Positions 32,766-42,821 of a stretch of 64,000 nucleotides of DNA are shown one piece after another. The position numbers and the translations under genes were made by a program. Every line of letters starts with the position of its first letter. Within the stretch, counting starts at the first letter, position 1. Location of the stretch: contig UCEZ01000019.1 in the NCBI GenBank assembly GCA_900471525.1, positions 150,362 to 214,361 on the forward strand. Reading direction: 5' to 3'. Source of the stretch: Hyphomicrobiales bacterium (lineage in GTDB: Bacteria; Pseudomonadota; Alphaproteobacteria; Rhizobiales; Rhizobiaceae). The notes beneath the pieces are model-generated. The model was not told where the DNA came from, did not search any database, and worked only from the letters and a program-made list of their open reading frames with translations.

Positions 32766-35700
32766 CTATTGCTGCGTGACGCCCGGCAAGGCTTCGAAAT
32801 TCAAACCCTGTTGTGGAACAACCGGCTGCTCCTCGGCGGGCTGCTGCGTCGTGCCGCCCTGCGGCGCGGTCAGTTCCGCGCCCGGTACCACGCCGCCGGT
32901 CGGATCGAACGGCAACAGGGTCTGGTTTTTCTGCTCCTCGGCCTTCCGGGCAGCCTCTTGCGCGGCCTTGGTAGCAGCGGCTTCGTCCGCCGCCTTCTTC
33001 TCGGCCAGGGCTTTGGCTTCGGCCTCGGCCTTTTGCCGTGCAGCCTCCTGCGCCGCCAACTCGCGCCGACGCTGCTCTTCAACCGCGCGCAGACGGGCAG
33101 CCTCGCGCTCGGCGGCATTGGCCTTGTAGAGCGCCACTTCGCGGCGCAACCGCTGTTTTTCAAGCACGTTCGCCTGCAGCGTCTCGACGCGGCGGCGTTC
33201 ACGCTCGAAGGCCCTCAGCGATAGGAAATTCGACAGATCGGTGACATCGAGTGTCAGGCCCGGCGAATGCAGAAGCCCGGCATAGCCAAGGCTCACTTTC
33301 GCCTCTGCACCGGTGAGTGCCTCTTCGCCCGGCCGGAAATTGACATCGATACCAGCGTTCATCCGTTCATCCGGAAAGCTGATTTCCAGACTTCCGGAGA
33401 GCCCCGCGGCCGCGTCGCCCGCAGTCACGTTCTGAGCTCGCAGCGTGCCGCCCGCGATACTGAACGGTACAGTCACAGCCCCAAGCACCGCCTGTCCGGA
33501 CAGAACTTCCTTCTCGGCGAGCGGCTTTACCCGATCCTGGGTGATGTCGCCTTCAAGCCGATCCGCAGCCGCCATGATGCCCGGTAGTGCGGTGGTGTTG
33601 AGACCATGCGCAACGGTATCCCGCAAAGTCGCCGTGCCGGACCCGCTTGCGGATTCAGCCATCGCCCGCGCCGTCTTGCCGGATGCCTCCATGGCAAGCG
33701 ACAGGTCGAACCTGCCTTCGGCAACGGCAGCGTCGCCAGTCTTCCATACCGCAGCAGCCAGATCGCCGTCCTTGAGGTCAAGTCGTGTCTGGAAAAAGCC
33801 GGAACCATCGCCATTGCCGAGAAGCATTCGCCCATCGGCCTTGCCGCCCAGCCAGTTCCCGGCGATAGGATCGATCGCGATCTGATCGCCCTTCCAGGCA
33901 ACCTTACCGGTCATATCCGAGACGGCGCCGTAGACACCCGGCCAGAACTGCTTGGCGGAAACATCGACTGTGACGTCCAGCCCACTCCAGGCGGGCTGGA
34001 CAACCGGCGAGGTCGACAGGTCGCCATTCGTCGGGTTCTGGACGGAGCCCAGGATACCTTCGCCGATCCAGGCAAGATCAAGCGTGTCGAGCGCGATCTG
34101 GCCCGTCACCTTGCCGGGCGCTGTGCGGTCTATCGCCAAGGTACCGGAAAATGCGTTGCCGTCCGCCTTCCCCTCGATTGCCGAAAGTGTCACGGCTTCA
34201 GGCGTCGTCGCGATGTCCGCCTTCAGCGCCAACGGCAGGCCGGTGCCCATTTGTGGCAGGCCTATTCCCTCCAGCAGCAGGAAAGGCTCGAAATCCTGGC
34301 TTTCCAGCGTGATCTTCGATTGCCCGGAGAGGAATTTGTCGCGCGCCAGATCGATATCACCGTTTGCCGAAAGCGACGTCCGCGCTGTGGTAAACGTCAG
34401 CCCGGCATTCGCCTTCTGGCCGTCCGTGCCCTGCAGCTTCACCGACAGGATGGCATTCTCGTCGGCATCGAACGGCAACGGATCGAATCCGATCTGGCCA
34501 AGCAGGATGGGCGTTGATGGGTTTTCCATCGTTGCCTCCAACAGGATCCCCTGCCCGGCAAGCGCCTGCGCGATATCCGGCGCCTGATAGTTGGCCGCGA
34601 TCCTGGTGCCGTTCGCGGTCCCCACGATGCCGAAGGTCACCGGCGCCTTGCCATCCTGACTACCTGCCGTCAGCGTCAGGTCAAGCGCCGCATCGCTGTA
34701 ATAGGGACCGCTTTTGACCAGCCGCTCCAGTGCCGGATGTGCCGTGGCATGCCGTTCGATCATCTTCAGGAAAGGCGTGAGGTCCGGAGATGCCAATTTC
34801 ATCTTGGCCGAAATCACCGGCGCAGTCATCTCGCCGCTCATGCGCCCCGACAACGCAAGCTGCGTCCCGGCGATATTGCCGATCGACACCCGCTCGGCCT
34901 GCAACTGGCCGTTCTTGAGGGTCGCTACCATCTGCACGTCAGTGGCGTCCTCGCCGAAGGCCGAGAATTGTTCGGCCGAAAGATCCGCTGCAATCGTATG
35001 CGACAAAACCGTGGCGTTGGACGCGTCACCTGCCACCAAACCGGCCAGCGCCTGCAGCGCTTCCAGATCGATGCGGTTACCTTTGAGCTGCAGCGAAAGA
35101 TTCGGCGGCGTGCCATCGAGTGCCTGCCGCTCGATCCGACCGCGAAGCACGGCGGGGCCAGCTGCTACTTCCAGGCGCTCGAACTGCTGCAGCGTGTCGG
35201 TGAGGTTCACCGTCGCCGAAAAACCGGCGGTCTTCAGTTTGCGAATGGCCGGATCGACCGAACCGGCGAGCCAGGTCGCCAGACCCGATGGCTGGTTGGA
35301 GGCAACAAGCATCTCGCCGCGAAAAGCGCGCAGCCCACTTAGCTGCAGGCGGCCCTTGGCCTCGAACTGGGTGCGGCCGGGCAGTTGCGCCACCGCATTG
35401 TCAATCATCCATCCGGCCCCGTCTGGCCTGAGGTCAAGCCGGACCTCACGCACCGTCGTATCGCCGATGACAATCGCCGGCAGCTTCAGGCTCGCCCGGC
35501 CGGGCACCTGAGGGATCGGAATGTCGGCTGCAATCGCCATGATCGCCGCAAGCCGCTGACGAACAGAAATCGCCGGATCGCGCCCGGTCTTGCCGGCCTC
35601 GCCGGTATTGCCGATGCGGCTGACGTCGATCTGCTGGCCATCGGCCAGAAGCAGGAATTCCTGCTCCTTGCCGGTATCGAGCGTCGCCTCGCCGGTTACC

Positions 35701-36569
35701 AGATAGGGGTCGTCCTTGGGGCCGATCTCCAGCCGGTAGTCGGGAACGCGGATGCGCTCGTTGGTCAGCTCGAACTCGCCGGTCACCCGCAAGGCAGCCG
35801 ATTGGTCCTGTGCCTTCTGCGCTTCCGGAGGCTTGTTTTCCGTCAGCGTGAACTTGCCCTGATAGAGCGGCTTGAAATCGACGATCTTCAGATCGCCGTC
35901 GAGTTCCACCCCGAAGGGCCGTTTGTCGGGCGTCAGCCGCGACCGCAGACCGAGCGTACCGGTCTCGTCGACCTCGCTGCTGGAAAAGGCAAAGCTGCCC
36001 GCTTCGCCGTCAAGCGCTGCTCGGCCTTCCATCTTCCAGGGTCCTGCAAGCGAACGGGCGGAAAGGTCCGCCTCGAGCCCGGTGATGCGCCGGGTCCGTC
36101 CGGTCTGCTCGTCGATGAAATCGATCTGGCCGCCGGTGATCGCAACATTTTCGAGGATGACGGTCTTTGCCGGAATGGACGCCTTGCGTCCGCGCGCCCA
36201 GTCGAGCGTGCCGTCCGGCAACAGCCTCATCTTCGCCTTCGGAGATTCCAGCCGCATGTCGAAGATCAGCGCCTCGCCGGAAAGGAACGGCGCAAGCTCG
36301 GCATTCATCTTGAAGCGCTCGACCTGGATCAGCGGCTCGCCCGTCTCGGACTGGCCGACACGGACGTCATTGAGGGTTACCGAGGGGAACGGGATCAGGC
36401 GGGCATCGACGCTTCCGTGAACGACCACCGGCTTGCCCATGATCCGGCTCGCCTCGCGTTCGAAGTCCTTGCGGAAATCCGTCCAGTCCACGAACAGTGG
36501 GGCAATCAGCGCGGCAAACAGCGCCACGACCAAAAGACCACCGACAAAGACCAGAATTCGCGAAAGCAC
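32766..36569 (-). CDS. Giant AsmA-family protein
   Basis: A 1267-residue protein anchored in the inner membrane by one N-terminal helix (LVFVGGLLVVALFAALIAPLFV), starting with the AsmA pattern DWTDFRKDFEREASRIMGKPVVVHGSVDARLIPFPSVTLNDV. The rest is mostly beta structure in many repeats, with the AsmA C-terminal region around 870-1110. Such proteins span the periplasm and are related to bridge-like lipid carriers (VPS13/TamB type). Residues about 1120-1225 are a lysine/glutamate/alanine-rich coiled coil (AAEREAARLRAVEEQRRREL) followed by a proline/glutamine tail, an unusual end. The GTG at 36569 is the start; AGGA lies about ten bases upstream. Confidence 0.9.
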   Translation of the reverse strand: MLSRILVFVGGLLVVALFAALIAPLFVDWTDFRKDFEREASRIMGKPVVVHGSVDARLIPFPSVTLNDVRVGQSETGEPLIQVERFKMNAELAPFLSGEALIFDMRLESPKAKMRLLPDGTLDWARGRKASIPAKTVILENVAITGGQIDFIDEQTGRTRRITGLEADLSARSLAGPWKMEGRAALDGEAGSFAFSSSEVDETGTLGLRSRLTPDKRPFGVELDGDLKIVDFKPLYQGKFTLTENKPPEAQKAQDQSAALRVTGEFELTNERIRVPDYRLEIGPKDDPYLVTGEATLDTGKEQEFLLLADGQQIDVSRIGNTGEAGKTGRDPAISVRQRLAAIMAIAADIPIPQVPGRASLKLPAIVIGDTTVREVRLDLRPDGAGWMIDNAVAQLPGRTQFEAKGRLQLSGLRAFRGEMLVASNQPSGLATWLAGSVDPAIRKLKTAGFSATVNLTDTLQQFERLEVAAGPAVLRGRIERQALDGTPPNLSLQLKGNRIDLEALQALAGLVAGDASNATVLSHTIAADLSAEQFSAFGEDATDVQMVATLKNGQLQAERVSIGNIAGTQLALSGRMSGEMTAPVISAKMKLASPDLTPFLKMIERHATAHPALERLVKSGPYYSDAALDLTLTAGSQDGKAPVTFGIVGTANGTRIAANYQAPDIAQALAGQGILLEATMENPSTPILLGQIGFDPLPFDADENAILSVKLQGTDGQKANAGLTFTTARTSLSANGDIDLARDKFLSGQSKITLESQDFEPFLLLEGIGLPQMGTGLPLALKADIATTPEAVTLSAIEGKADGNAFSGTLAIDRTAPGKVTGQIALDTLDLAWIGEGILGSVQNPTNGDLSTSPVVQPAWSGLDVTVDVSAKQFWPGVYGAVSDMTGKVAWKGDQIAIDPIAGNWLGGKADGRMLLGNGDGSGFFQTRLDLKDGDLAAAVWKTGDAAVAEGRFDLSLAMEASGKTARAMAESASGSGTATLRDTVAHGLNTTALPGIMAAADRLEGDITQDRVKPLAEKEVLSGQAVLGAVTVPFSIAGGTLRAQNVTAGDAAAGLSGSLEISFPDERMNAGIDVNFRPGEEALTGAEAKVSLGYAGLLHSPGLTLDVTDLSNFLSLRAFERERRRVETLQANVLEKQRLRREVALYKANAAEREAARLRAVEEQRRRELAAQEAARQKAEAEAKALAEKKAADEAAATKAAQEAARKAEEQKNQTLLPFDPTGGVVPGAELTAPQGGTTQQPAEEQPVVPQQGLNFEALPGVTQQ

Positions 36570-36652
36570 CAGTTGAAAGTCCTATCCCATTTGTCCGCGG
36601 AAGATAGCGCCCTTGGCGGCGTCTACCACTCCTTAACACCCACTCGCCTTTT

Positions 36653-38062
36653 TCACATGGCAAAAATCTTGCCGGGATTGAAGATGTTGCCGGGGTCCAG
36701 CGCCCGCTTCACCTGTCGCATGAGATCGAGCGCATCGCCAAGTTCGGCTTCGAGAAACGGCATTTTGCCCTGGCCGATGCCGTGCTCACCAGTGCAGGTG
36801 CCATCCATCGCCAGCGCACGTCCGTTGAGGCGCGCGACGAAAGCCTCTGCCTTGGCAATATCGGCATCGTCTTTATCGTCGAACAACAGGCCGACGTGGA
36901 AATTGCCATCCCCGGCATGTCCGACAATCGGGGCGATCAGACCATGCGCAGCGATATCCTCGTGCGTCGCCTCGACGCAATCCGCCAGCCGCGAGATCGG
37001 CACGCAGACATCGGTGGACAGGATCGCCAGATCCGGCGCCAAGCTCTTCTGCGCCCAATAAGCATTGTGCCGCGCCTTCCAAAGCGCATTGCGCTCCTCG
37101 GTGTTGGCAGTCCACTGGAACTCGGAACTGCCAAATTCGGCGGCGATTTCGGCAAACTGCTTCGATTGCAACGCGACGCTCTCAGCATTCCCATGAAACT
37201 CGACGAACAGCGTCGGCGCTTCCGGAAAGGACAGGCCCGAATAGGCATTGCTCGCCTTCATCTGCAAGGCGTCGAGCAGCTCGATGCGGGCGACAGGAAT
37301 ACCCGACTGTATTGTCAGGATCACCGTATTGCAGGCATCCCCCACCGATGGAAAAGAACAGACGCCGCCTGCGATCAGTTCGGGAATGCCCTGCAGCCTG
37401 AGCGTGATCGATGTGAGGATACCGAGCGTCCCTTCCGCCCCGACGAACAAACGTGTGAGGTCGTAACCGGCCGATGACTTCTTGGCGCGGTGTGCGGTGC
37501 GGATTTCCTTGCCACCCGCAGTCACTGCGGTCACCGCCAGCACATTGTCCTTCATCGTGCCGTAGCGCACCGCATTGGTGCCTGAAGCCCGCGTCGATGT
37601 CATGCCACCGATCGAGGCATTGGCGCCAGGATCTATCGGGAAGAACAGGCCGGTGTCACGCAGATAGATGTTCAGCGCCTCCCGGGTAATCCCGGGCTGG
37701 ACGGTACAGTCGAAATCGCTGGCATTGACTTCCAGCACCTTGTCCATGCGGCTCATGTCGACACTGATGCCGCCATGCGGCGCGTTGATGTGGCCTTCGA
37801 GCGATGAGCCCGTGCCGAAGGCGATCAACGGAACGCCATGCTCGCTGGCGATCGCCACGATCGCCTCGACCTCGGCGGCGTTATCGGGATAGACAACGCC
37901 ATCGGGCAGTTGCGCCGGAATATAGGTTGTCGCGTGGGCATGCTGGGCGCGGACGGCCTCGCCGGTCTGGAAGCGATCGCCAAACCGCGCGCTCATCAGC
38001 CGCAGAGCGGCGGTGATGCCGGTTTCGTTGCGGATGCCCGCCTTGATCGCCTTCAACGCCAT
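36653..38062 (-). CDS. FAD-linked oxidase, D-lactate/glycolate dehydrogenase type
   Basis: A 469-residue flavoprotein of the GlcD/DLD family (FAD-binding_4 plus C-terminal FAD-oxidase domain). The FAD site reads VPLIAFGTGSSLEGHINAPHGGISVDMSRMDKVLEV, then PGANASIGGMTSTRASGTNAVRYGTM and FVGAEGTLGILTSITLRL. The C-terminal domain has the metal/substrate residues HAGDGNFHVG and CTGEHGIGQGK. It resembles mitochondrial D-lactate dehydrogenase (cytochrome) rather than the three-subunit glycolate oxidase, because glcE and glcF are not nearby. The ATG at 38062 has GGGAGG upstream. It stands alone between AsmA and the efflux pump. Confidence 0.9.
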   Translation of the reverse strand: MALKAIKAGIRNETGITAALRLMSARFGDRFQTGEAVRAQHAHATTYIPAQLPDGVVYPDNAAEVEAIVAIASEHGVPLIAFGTGSSLEGHINAPHGGISVDMSRMDKVLEVNASDFDCTVQPGITREALNIYLRDTGLFFPIDPGANASIGGMTSTRASGTNAVRYGTMKDNVLAVTAVTAGGKEIRTAHRAKKSSAGYDLTRLFVGAEGTLGILTSITLRLQGIPELIAGGVCSFPSVGDACNTVILTIQSGIPVARIELLDALQMKASNAYSGLSFPEAPTLFVEFHGNAESVALQSKQFAEIAAEFGSSEFQWTANTEERNALWKARHNAYWAQKSLAPDLAILSTDVCVPISRLADCVEATHEDIAAHGLIAPIVGHAGDGNFHVGLLFDDKDDADIAKAEAFVARLNGRALAMDGTCTGEHGIGQGKMPFLEAELGDALDLMRQVKRALDPGNIFNPGKIFAM

Positions 38063-38253
38063 ATGCCTCCCCCGAACCACCGCTCAGCACCGCGGAAATT
38101 CTTAGATTTCAACGCGCTACTGTGCAAATCGGAATCACTTTGTCCAGAACCTCATCCGGAACCTGATGGGTTTAGCAAAGAATTGCGACAAAGTGAGACA
38201 GTCCGGACACAGGGAGAAAAAGATCAAGGCCACCCGGCCGTGAGCGAGACAGT

Positions 38254-41200
38254 TTATTCAGCGGCTTCGGCCAGCTGCAGGGCCTCGGCGTGTTCCAGTT
38301 CATGGTGCAAGCGCCGTTCCTCGTCGATATGCGGCTTGGTGAAGCGGGCGATGACCAGATAAGCCACCGGCGTCAGGTAGAGCGTCACCACAGTTGCGAG
38401 CCCGAGACCGCCGACCAGCACCCAGCCGAGCGCCACGCGGGCCTCGGCGCCGGCACCGCTTGCCAGCACCAGCGGCACCGCCCCGACGATGGTGGCGATC
38501 ATCGTCATCATCACCGGGCGCAACCGGATATTCGCCGCGTTCTCGATCGCCGAGCGCAGATCCTCGCCACGGTCACGCAGCTGGTTGGCGAACTCGACGA
38601 TCAGGATACCGTTTTTCGCCATGATGCCGACTAGAAGCACCAGCCCGATCTGGCTGTAGATGTTCAGTGTATTACCCGTCATCAGCATGGCAAAGACGGC
38701 GCAGGCGAGCCCGAGCGGCACGGTCGACATGATGATCAAGCCGCTGACCAGGCTTTCAAACTGTGCTGCGAGCACCAGGAAGATGATGACGAGAGCAAAG
38801 CCGAAGGTGACGAACATGCCGTTGGCATTCTCGTCCAGCGTCGCGGCTTCCGCCAGCGGCACGACGCGCGAGCCCGGCGGTAACAGTGGTTCGGCCATCT
38901 GTTCCACCATGGTGAGCGCGTCGCCGAGCGCAATGCCGGAGGTGAGACCAGCCGAAAGTGAAACGGAGCGAAGCTGGGACTCCCGTGACAATTGCGGCGC
39001 AACGGCTTTTTCTTCAACCGAGGCGATGGTCGACATCGGCACGATCTTGCCGTCGCCGGTTTTCAGGAAGATGTTTTGCAGATCTGTCGGGTCGTTGACG
39101 GGATTGGTCGTCGACAGCAGCTTGACGGGGTAGGATTCGCCCTCGACATAGACATCGAGCACGCTGTTGCCATCGAGCATTGCTTGAAGTGCCGACGACA
39201 GCCCAACGATATCGATGCCAAGGTCGGAGGCCCGCTCCCGATCGATCGTCACGGAAAGCTGAGCCTGGTTCGCCTCATAGTTCAGGCGGACGTTTTCGAA
39301 GCGTCCGCTGTCTTCCATCTGTCGTACCAGTTTGGAGGCGGCATCGCCGAGCTTCGCATAGTTGTTGCCGACCAGCGCCACCTGCAAGCCGTTGCCCGCG
39401 CCGCGAATGCCAAGGCTGTTCGGCTGGATGGGGAAGGCGCGGATCGAGGGAATGTTCGCCGTGATCCTGGTGATATCAGCGGAGATCTGCTGCTGCGTAC
39501 GGTCGCGGTCGCTCCACGGCGCCAGCGTCAGCACCATGAAACCCTGGTTGACGGACCCGCCCTGGCCGGAAACGGAAAAGACGTTGGCGATCTCGCCATT
39601 GTCAACCAGCGGCTTCAGCCCGTCCTCGACCCGGCGCATCTGCGCCTGCGTATATTCCAGCGACACGCCTTGCGGCGCCTGCACCCGCAGCATGATGCGC
39701 GCGCGGTCCTCGGTCGGCGTCAATTCCGATTTCAACAGCGTGAACGCGCCCGCCCCCGCCGCCGTCACCATGACGGCCACCATGAACACGACCAACGGCG
39801 AATTGAGGCAAGCCCGCAGCGTTCGCCGGTAGAAAGCGGCGGCGAAGGCGCCGATCCGCCCCATGAACCCGGTGTGACCGTGATTCTCGCCGTGAGGTTT
39901 GAGCATCCGCGACGCCAGCATCGGGCACAGCGTCAACGATACGAATGCCGAAAGCAGGATCGCAAAGGCGAGCACGAAACCGAATTCGCGGAAGAGCCCA
40001 CCCGTTTGCCCCGGCAGGAACGACAGCGGCACGAAGACGGCGGCAAGCGTCGCCGTGGTGGCAATAACGGCGAAGAACACTTCGAGCGTGCCGAGAACAG
40101 CCGCAGCACGCGGTCCCATGCCCTCGCCGCGCCGCCGCACGATATTTTCAAGCACCACGATCGCATCGTCGACGACAAGTCCCGTCGCCAGAACGATCGC
40201 CAGCAGCGTCAGGATGTTGATCGAGAAACCGGCCAGATAGATCGCGGCGCAGGTACCGACCAGCGCAATCGGCATGGTCAGCGTCGGAATGAGCGTTGCG
40301 CGCCAATCGAGCAGGAAGAGATAGATAACGAGGGTGACGATGAGAACGGAGGCAACCAGCGCGATCTCCACCTCGTGGATCGCACCATCGATGAACACCG
40401 CATCGTCGCTGGTGACTTTGAGCTGCGTTCCCTTGGGCAGGATTTCGGCGATGGTCGCCACGGCCTTCTTCACGCCTTCGGAAATATCGAGCGTATTGGA
40501 CTGCGCCTGACGGATGATGCCAAGGCCGATGCCCTGACGGCCATCCGAGCGCAGCGACGATGTCCCGATATCCGGGCCGAGCGTGACTGTGGCAATGTCG
40601 CCAAGGCGAACATTGTCGCCAAGAATCAGGTTTTCGAACTGTTCCGGCGTCTGCAGGTCGGCGGTGGCGCGCACCGAAATATCCTGGTCAGCGCTGGTCA
40701 GGGAGCCCGCGGGGACGTCCATCGACGCACTAGCAAGTCCGGTACGCAGATTGGCAACAGTCAGACCGCGGCTGGCGAGCTTCGACTGGTTGATGTCAAT
40801 GCGGAAGATTTTCTCCTGGTCGCCGTTGATCTGCACGTCAGCGACACCCTCGACGGCGGCCAGCCGGTCGGTAATCTCATTTTCCGCCAACAGCGTCAGA
40901 TCTTCCATCGATAGCGTGTCCGACGTCAGCGCCAGCCGCATGATCGGCTGGCTGTCGGCATCGGCTTTTACGATGCGCGGCTCGTCGGCATCCTCGGGCA
41001 GCTGGTTGCTGACGCGGCCGAGCGCATCGCGAATGTCGTTGGAGGCCTGGCCGATATCGGTCGTGTCGGAGAACTGCAGCGTGACGCGGCTCTGGGCATA
41101 TTGCGAAGTCGAGGAAATATCCTTGATGCCTTGCACGCGCGACACCGCTCCCTCGATCACCGAGGTCAGCTCACGGTCCACCGTTTCCGGCGAAGCGCCG

Positions 41201-41394
41201 TCGAACTGGGTATTGACGGAGACCACCGGCTGGTCGACCTGAGGCAATTCGCGGATTTCGATCCCGTTCAACGCCGCCAGACCGGCCACGATGATCAGCG
41301 TGTTGACGACCAGCGCAAAGATCGGCCGACGGATGAAGAGGGCCGTAAACCCGGCTGTGCGGCCGGCGCCGTGATGATCAGCGCCGCCGCTCAT
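38254..41394 (-). CDS. RND efflux transporter permease (AcrB-like)
   Basis: A 1046-residue inner-membrane pump of the HAE-1 type with twelve membrane helices and two large periplasmic loops. The N-terminus FIRRPIFALVVNTLIIVAGLAAL and the TM4 proton-relay pair Asp-Asp in ATGLVVDDAIVVLENI are typical, as is the TM10 Lys in GIMAKNGILIVEFANQL. Periplasmic motifs include LPQVDQPVVSVNTQFDGASPETVDRELTSVIE. It starts by overlapping the adaptor stop (ATGA), so adaptor and permease form one unit; an outer-membrane channel is not encoded here. Substrates could be drugs or metabolites. The C-terminus is histidine/glutamate-rich (HIDEERRLHHELEHAE). Confidence 0.95.
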   Translation of the reverse strand: MSGGADHHGAGRTAGFTALFIRRPIFALVVNTLIIVAGLAALNGIEIRELPQVDQPVVSVNTQFDGASPETVDRELTSVIEGAVSRVQGIKDISSTSQYAQSRVTLQFSDTTDIGQASNDIRDALGRVSNQLPEDADEPRIVKADADSQPIMRLALTSDTLSMEDLTLLAENEITDRLAAVEGVADVQINGDQEKIFRIDINQSKLASRGLTVANLRTGLASASMDVPAGSLTSADQDISVRATADLQTPEQFENLILGDNVRLGDIATVTLGPDIGTSSLRSDGRQGIGLGIIRQAQSNTLDISEGVKKAVATIAEILPKGTQLKVTSDDAVFIDGAIHEVEIALVASVLIVTLVIYLFLLDWRATLIPTLTMPIALVGTCAAIYLAGFSINILTLLAIVLATGLVVDDAIVVLENIVRRRGEGMGPRAAAVLGTLEVFFAVIATTATLAAVFVPLSFLPGQTGGLFREFGFVLAFAILLSAFVSLTLCPMLASRMLKPHGENHGHTGFMGRIGAFAAAFYRRTLRACLNSPLVVFMVAVMVTAAGAGAFTLLKSELTPTEDRARIMLRVQAPQGVSLEYTQAQMRRVEDGLKPLVDNGEIANVFSVSGQGGSVNQGFMVLTLAPWSDRDRTQQQISADITRITANIPSIRAFPIQPNSLGIRGAGNGLQVALVGNNYAKLGDAASKLVRQMEDSGRFENVRLNYEANQAQLSVTIDRERASDLGIDIVGLSSALQAMLDGNSVLDVYVEGESYPVKLLSTTNPVNDPTDLQNIFLKTGDGKIVPMSTIASVEEKAVAPQLSRESQLRSVSLSAGLTSGIALGDALTMVEQMAEPLLPPGSRVVPLAEAATLDENANGMFVTFGFALVIIFLVLAAQFESLVSGLIIMSTVPLGLACAVFAMLMTGNTLNIYSQIGLVLLVGIMAKNGILIVEFANQLRDRGEDLRSAIENAANIRLRPVMMTMIATIVGAVPLVLASGAGAEARVALGWVLVGGLGLATVVTLYLTPVAYLVIARFTKPHIDEERRLHHELEHAEALQLAEAAE

Positions 41395-42611
41395 TTCGCG
41401 GCCTCCGCCTCTGAGACCTTCTGCTCCTGGTCACCCTGCTTCGGTTTCTGTTTTTGTTGCCGCTGCTCGCCGGCGATGCGCACGGCCCCGCCGTCCCGCA
41501 GGCGCTGGACGCCTTCCATCACCACGGCGTCGCCCTTGGCCAGTTCCGCGTCGACCAGCACTTTGTCGGAATTGCGCTGGATGATCTTGACAGGAACCTT
41601 CTGCGACTTTTCCGCCGCTATGCGCCAGACATAGGAACCATCCGCGCTCCACTGGATCGCCAGCGGATTGACAGTCGGATAGTGGTCTCCGGGAAACCGC
41701 ACGGAGACTGAGAAGGACATTCCGGCCCGCAGCGTATCGTCCGGATTGTCGATCCGCGCACGCACGCGCAGCGTTCGGCTCGCCTGATCGACGCGGTTGT
41801 CGATGGCGTCGATGACACCAGACAGTTCCGAGGTCGGCAGCGCGATCGCCGTCGCCGAAATGTCCTGGCCGACCGAAATCTTGGTTGAAAACCGTTCCGG
41901 CACCCAGAAGTCGACGAGGATCTGCGAGCGGTCATCGACCACGGCGATCGGCGTCGAGGTAGTGACGTAGTCGCCCGGATGGGCGGTGATGATGCCGACG
42001 ATGCCGCCGGAGGGCGCGGCGATATCGCGGCGCTTCAAATCCAGCTCTGCCGTCTGCAAGGCAAGTTCGGCGGCCTGCATGGCGAATTCGGCTTCGCGCA
42101 GCACGGCGACCGAGACGGCATTGCCGAGCTTGCGGTTGCGCTCGACCTTTTCGCTGGCGCTGTCCAACGCGACCTTGGCCTGTGCGGCCGCAATCTTCTG
42201 CTCGTCGCTGTCGAGGCGGGCAATGACCTGCCCCTTCTCGATGAGATCGCCGGATTTCACCAGCACTTCGGTCAGGTTACCGGTCGCAAGCGGCGTGACG
42301 CTGACTGACAGGATGGCCTCACCGCTGCCGATGGCATTCAGCCGGTCGTTGACGACGGCGGTGTCGACCGGTTGCGTCACCACGAGCGGAGCACCGCCGC
42401 CCTGTCCTCGCCCACCCTGCCCACGGCCGGCTTGGGCCTGTCCGTCGCCTTCCTTGGCAGTGTCCGCCGGTTTCGCGGCATATGCCACCAGTTGCTCCGG
42501 CACGCCGGCCTTCGCTAGCATGGTAGCGGCGCCCGGCACGAAGCGAACCCAGACGCCAAGGCCGACGACAAGTATGACCAGGCAGATCAAAAGCTGCTTC
42601 CAAAGCCGCAT
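41391..42611 (-). CDS. RND efflux periplasmic adaptor (membrane fusion) protein
   Basis: A 406-residue adaptor linking the permease to the outer-membrane channel. N-terminal anchor helix (LLICLVILVVGLGVWVRFV), a glycine/glutamine-rich linker (QAGRGQGGRGQGGG), the barrel-sandwich/lipoyl segment (VKSGDLIEKGQVIARLDSDEQKIAAAQAKVAL, hairpin, IAAPSGGIVGIITAHPGDYVT) and beta-barrel domain (VPERFSTKISVGQDI). The ATG at 42611 has GGAG eight bases upstream. First gene of the two-gene operon; a palindrome at 42721-42736 lies upstream. Confidence 0.94.
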   Translation of the reverse strand: MRLWKQLLICLVILVVGLGVWVRFVPGAATMLAKAGVPEQLVAYAAKPADTAKEGDGQAQAGRGQGGRGQGGGAPLVVTQPVDTAVVNDRLNAIGSGEAILSVSVTPLATGNLTEVLVKSGDLIEKGQVIARLDSDEQKIAAAQAKVALDSASEKVERNRKLGNAVSVAVLREAEFAMQAAELALQTAELDLKRRDIAAPSGGIVGIITAHPGDYVTTSTPIAVVDDRSQILVDFWVPERFSTKISVGQDISATAIALPTSELSGVIDAIDNRVDQASRTLRVRARIDNPDDTLRAGMSFSVSVRFPGDHYPTVNPLAIQWSADGSYVWRIAAEKSQKVPVKIIQRNSDKVLVDAELAKGDAVVMEGVQRLRDGGAVRIAGEQRQQKQKPKQGDQEQKVSEAEAAK

Positions 42612-42720
42612 GCGGAACTCCAATTGATCAAGCGGGCTTCGGCCACGATGGCGCACGAAACCCGTTATTAAGGGCAACTATCCCTTTTTGCTGCACTGCA
42701 GGCAATCCTAGAATACCATC

Positions 42721-42736
42721 ATTACGCAATTGTAAT
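42721..42736. promoter_or_regulatory. 16-bp imperfect palindrome upstream of the RND operon
   Basis: ATTACGCAATTGTAAT has ATTAC/GTAAT arms around a near-palindromic core and resembles TetR-type operators of efflux operons. It lies 110 bases upstream of the adaptor start and 86 bases before the divergent decarboxylase-family gene. No regulator gene is adjacent, so the binding protein is unknown. Confidence 0.35.
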
Positions 42737-42821
42737 AAAAGCCATTTTTGTCTCCTTGGATGGCGACGGCGCTCGACAAAGCGGCTTGGCGCCAATAGCC
42801 TGCCGCGATCGGAGGAACCCC

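Noticed and set aside
35385..37061. 558-codon plus-strand frame over AsmA and the FAD oxidase
   Set aside because: Crosses the boundary of two genuine minus-strand genes; composition is arginine/leucine-rich shadow sequence.
42670..42689. AAGGG-loop-CCCTT followed by T's, resembling a terminator
   Set aside because: On the plus strand no gene lies upstream of it, since the efflux operon runs the other way; the stem is only five bases.
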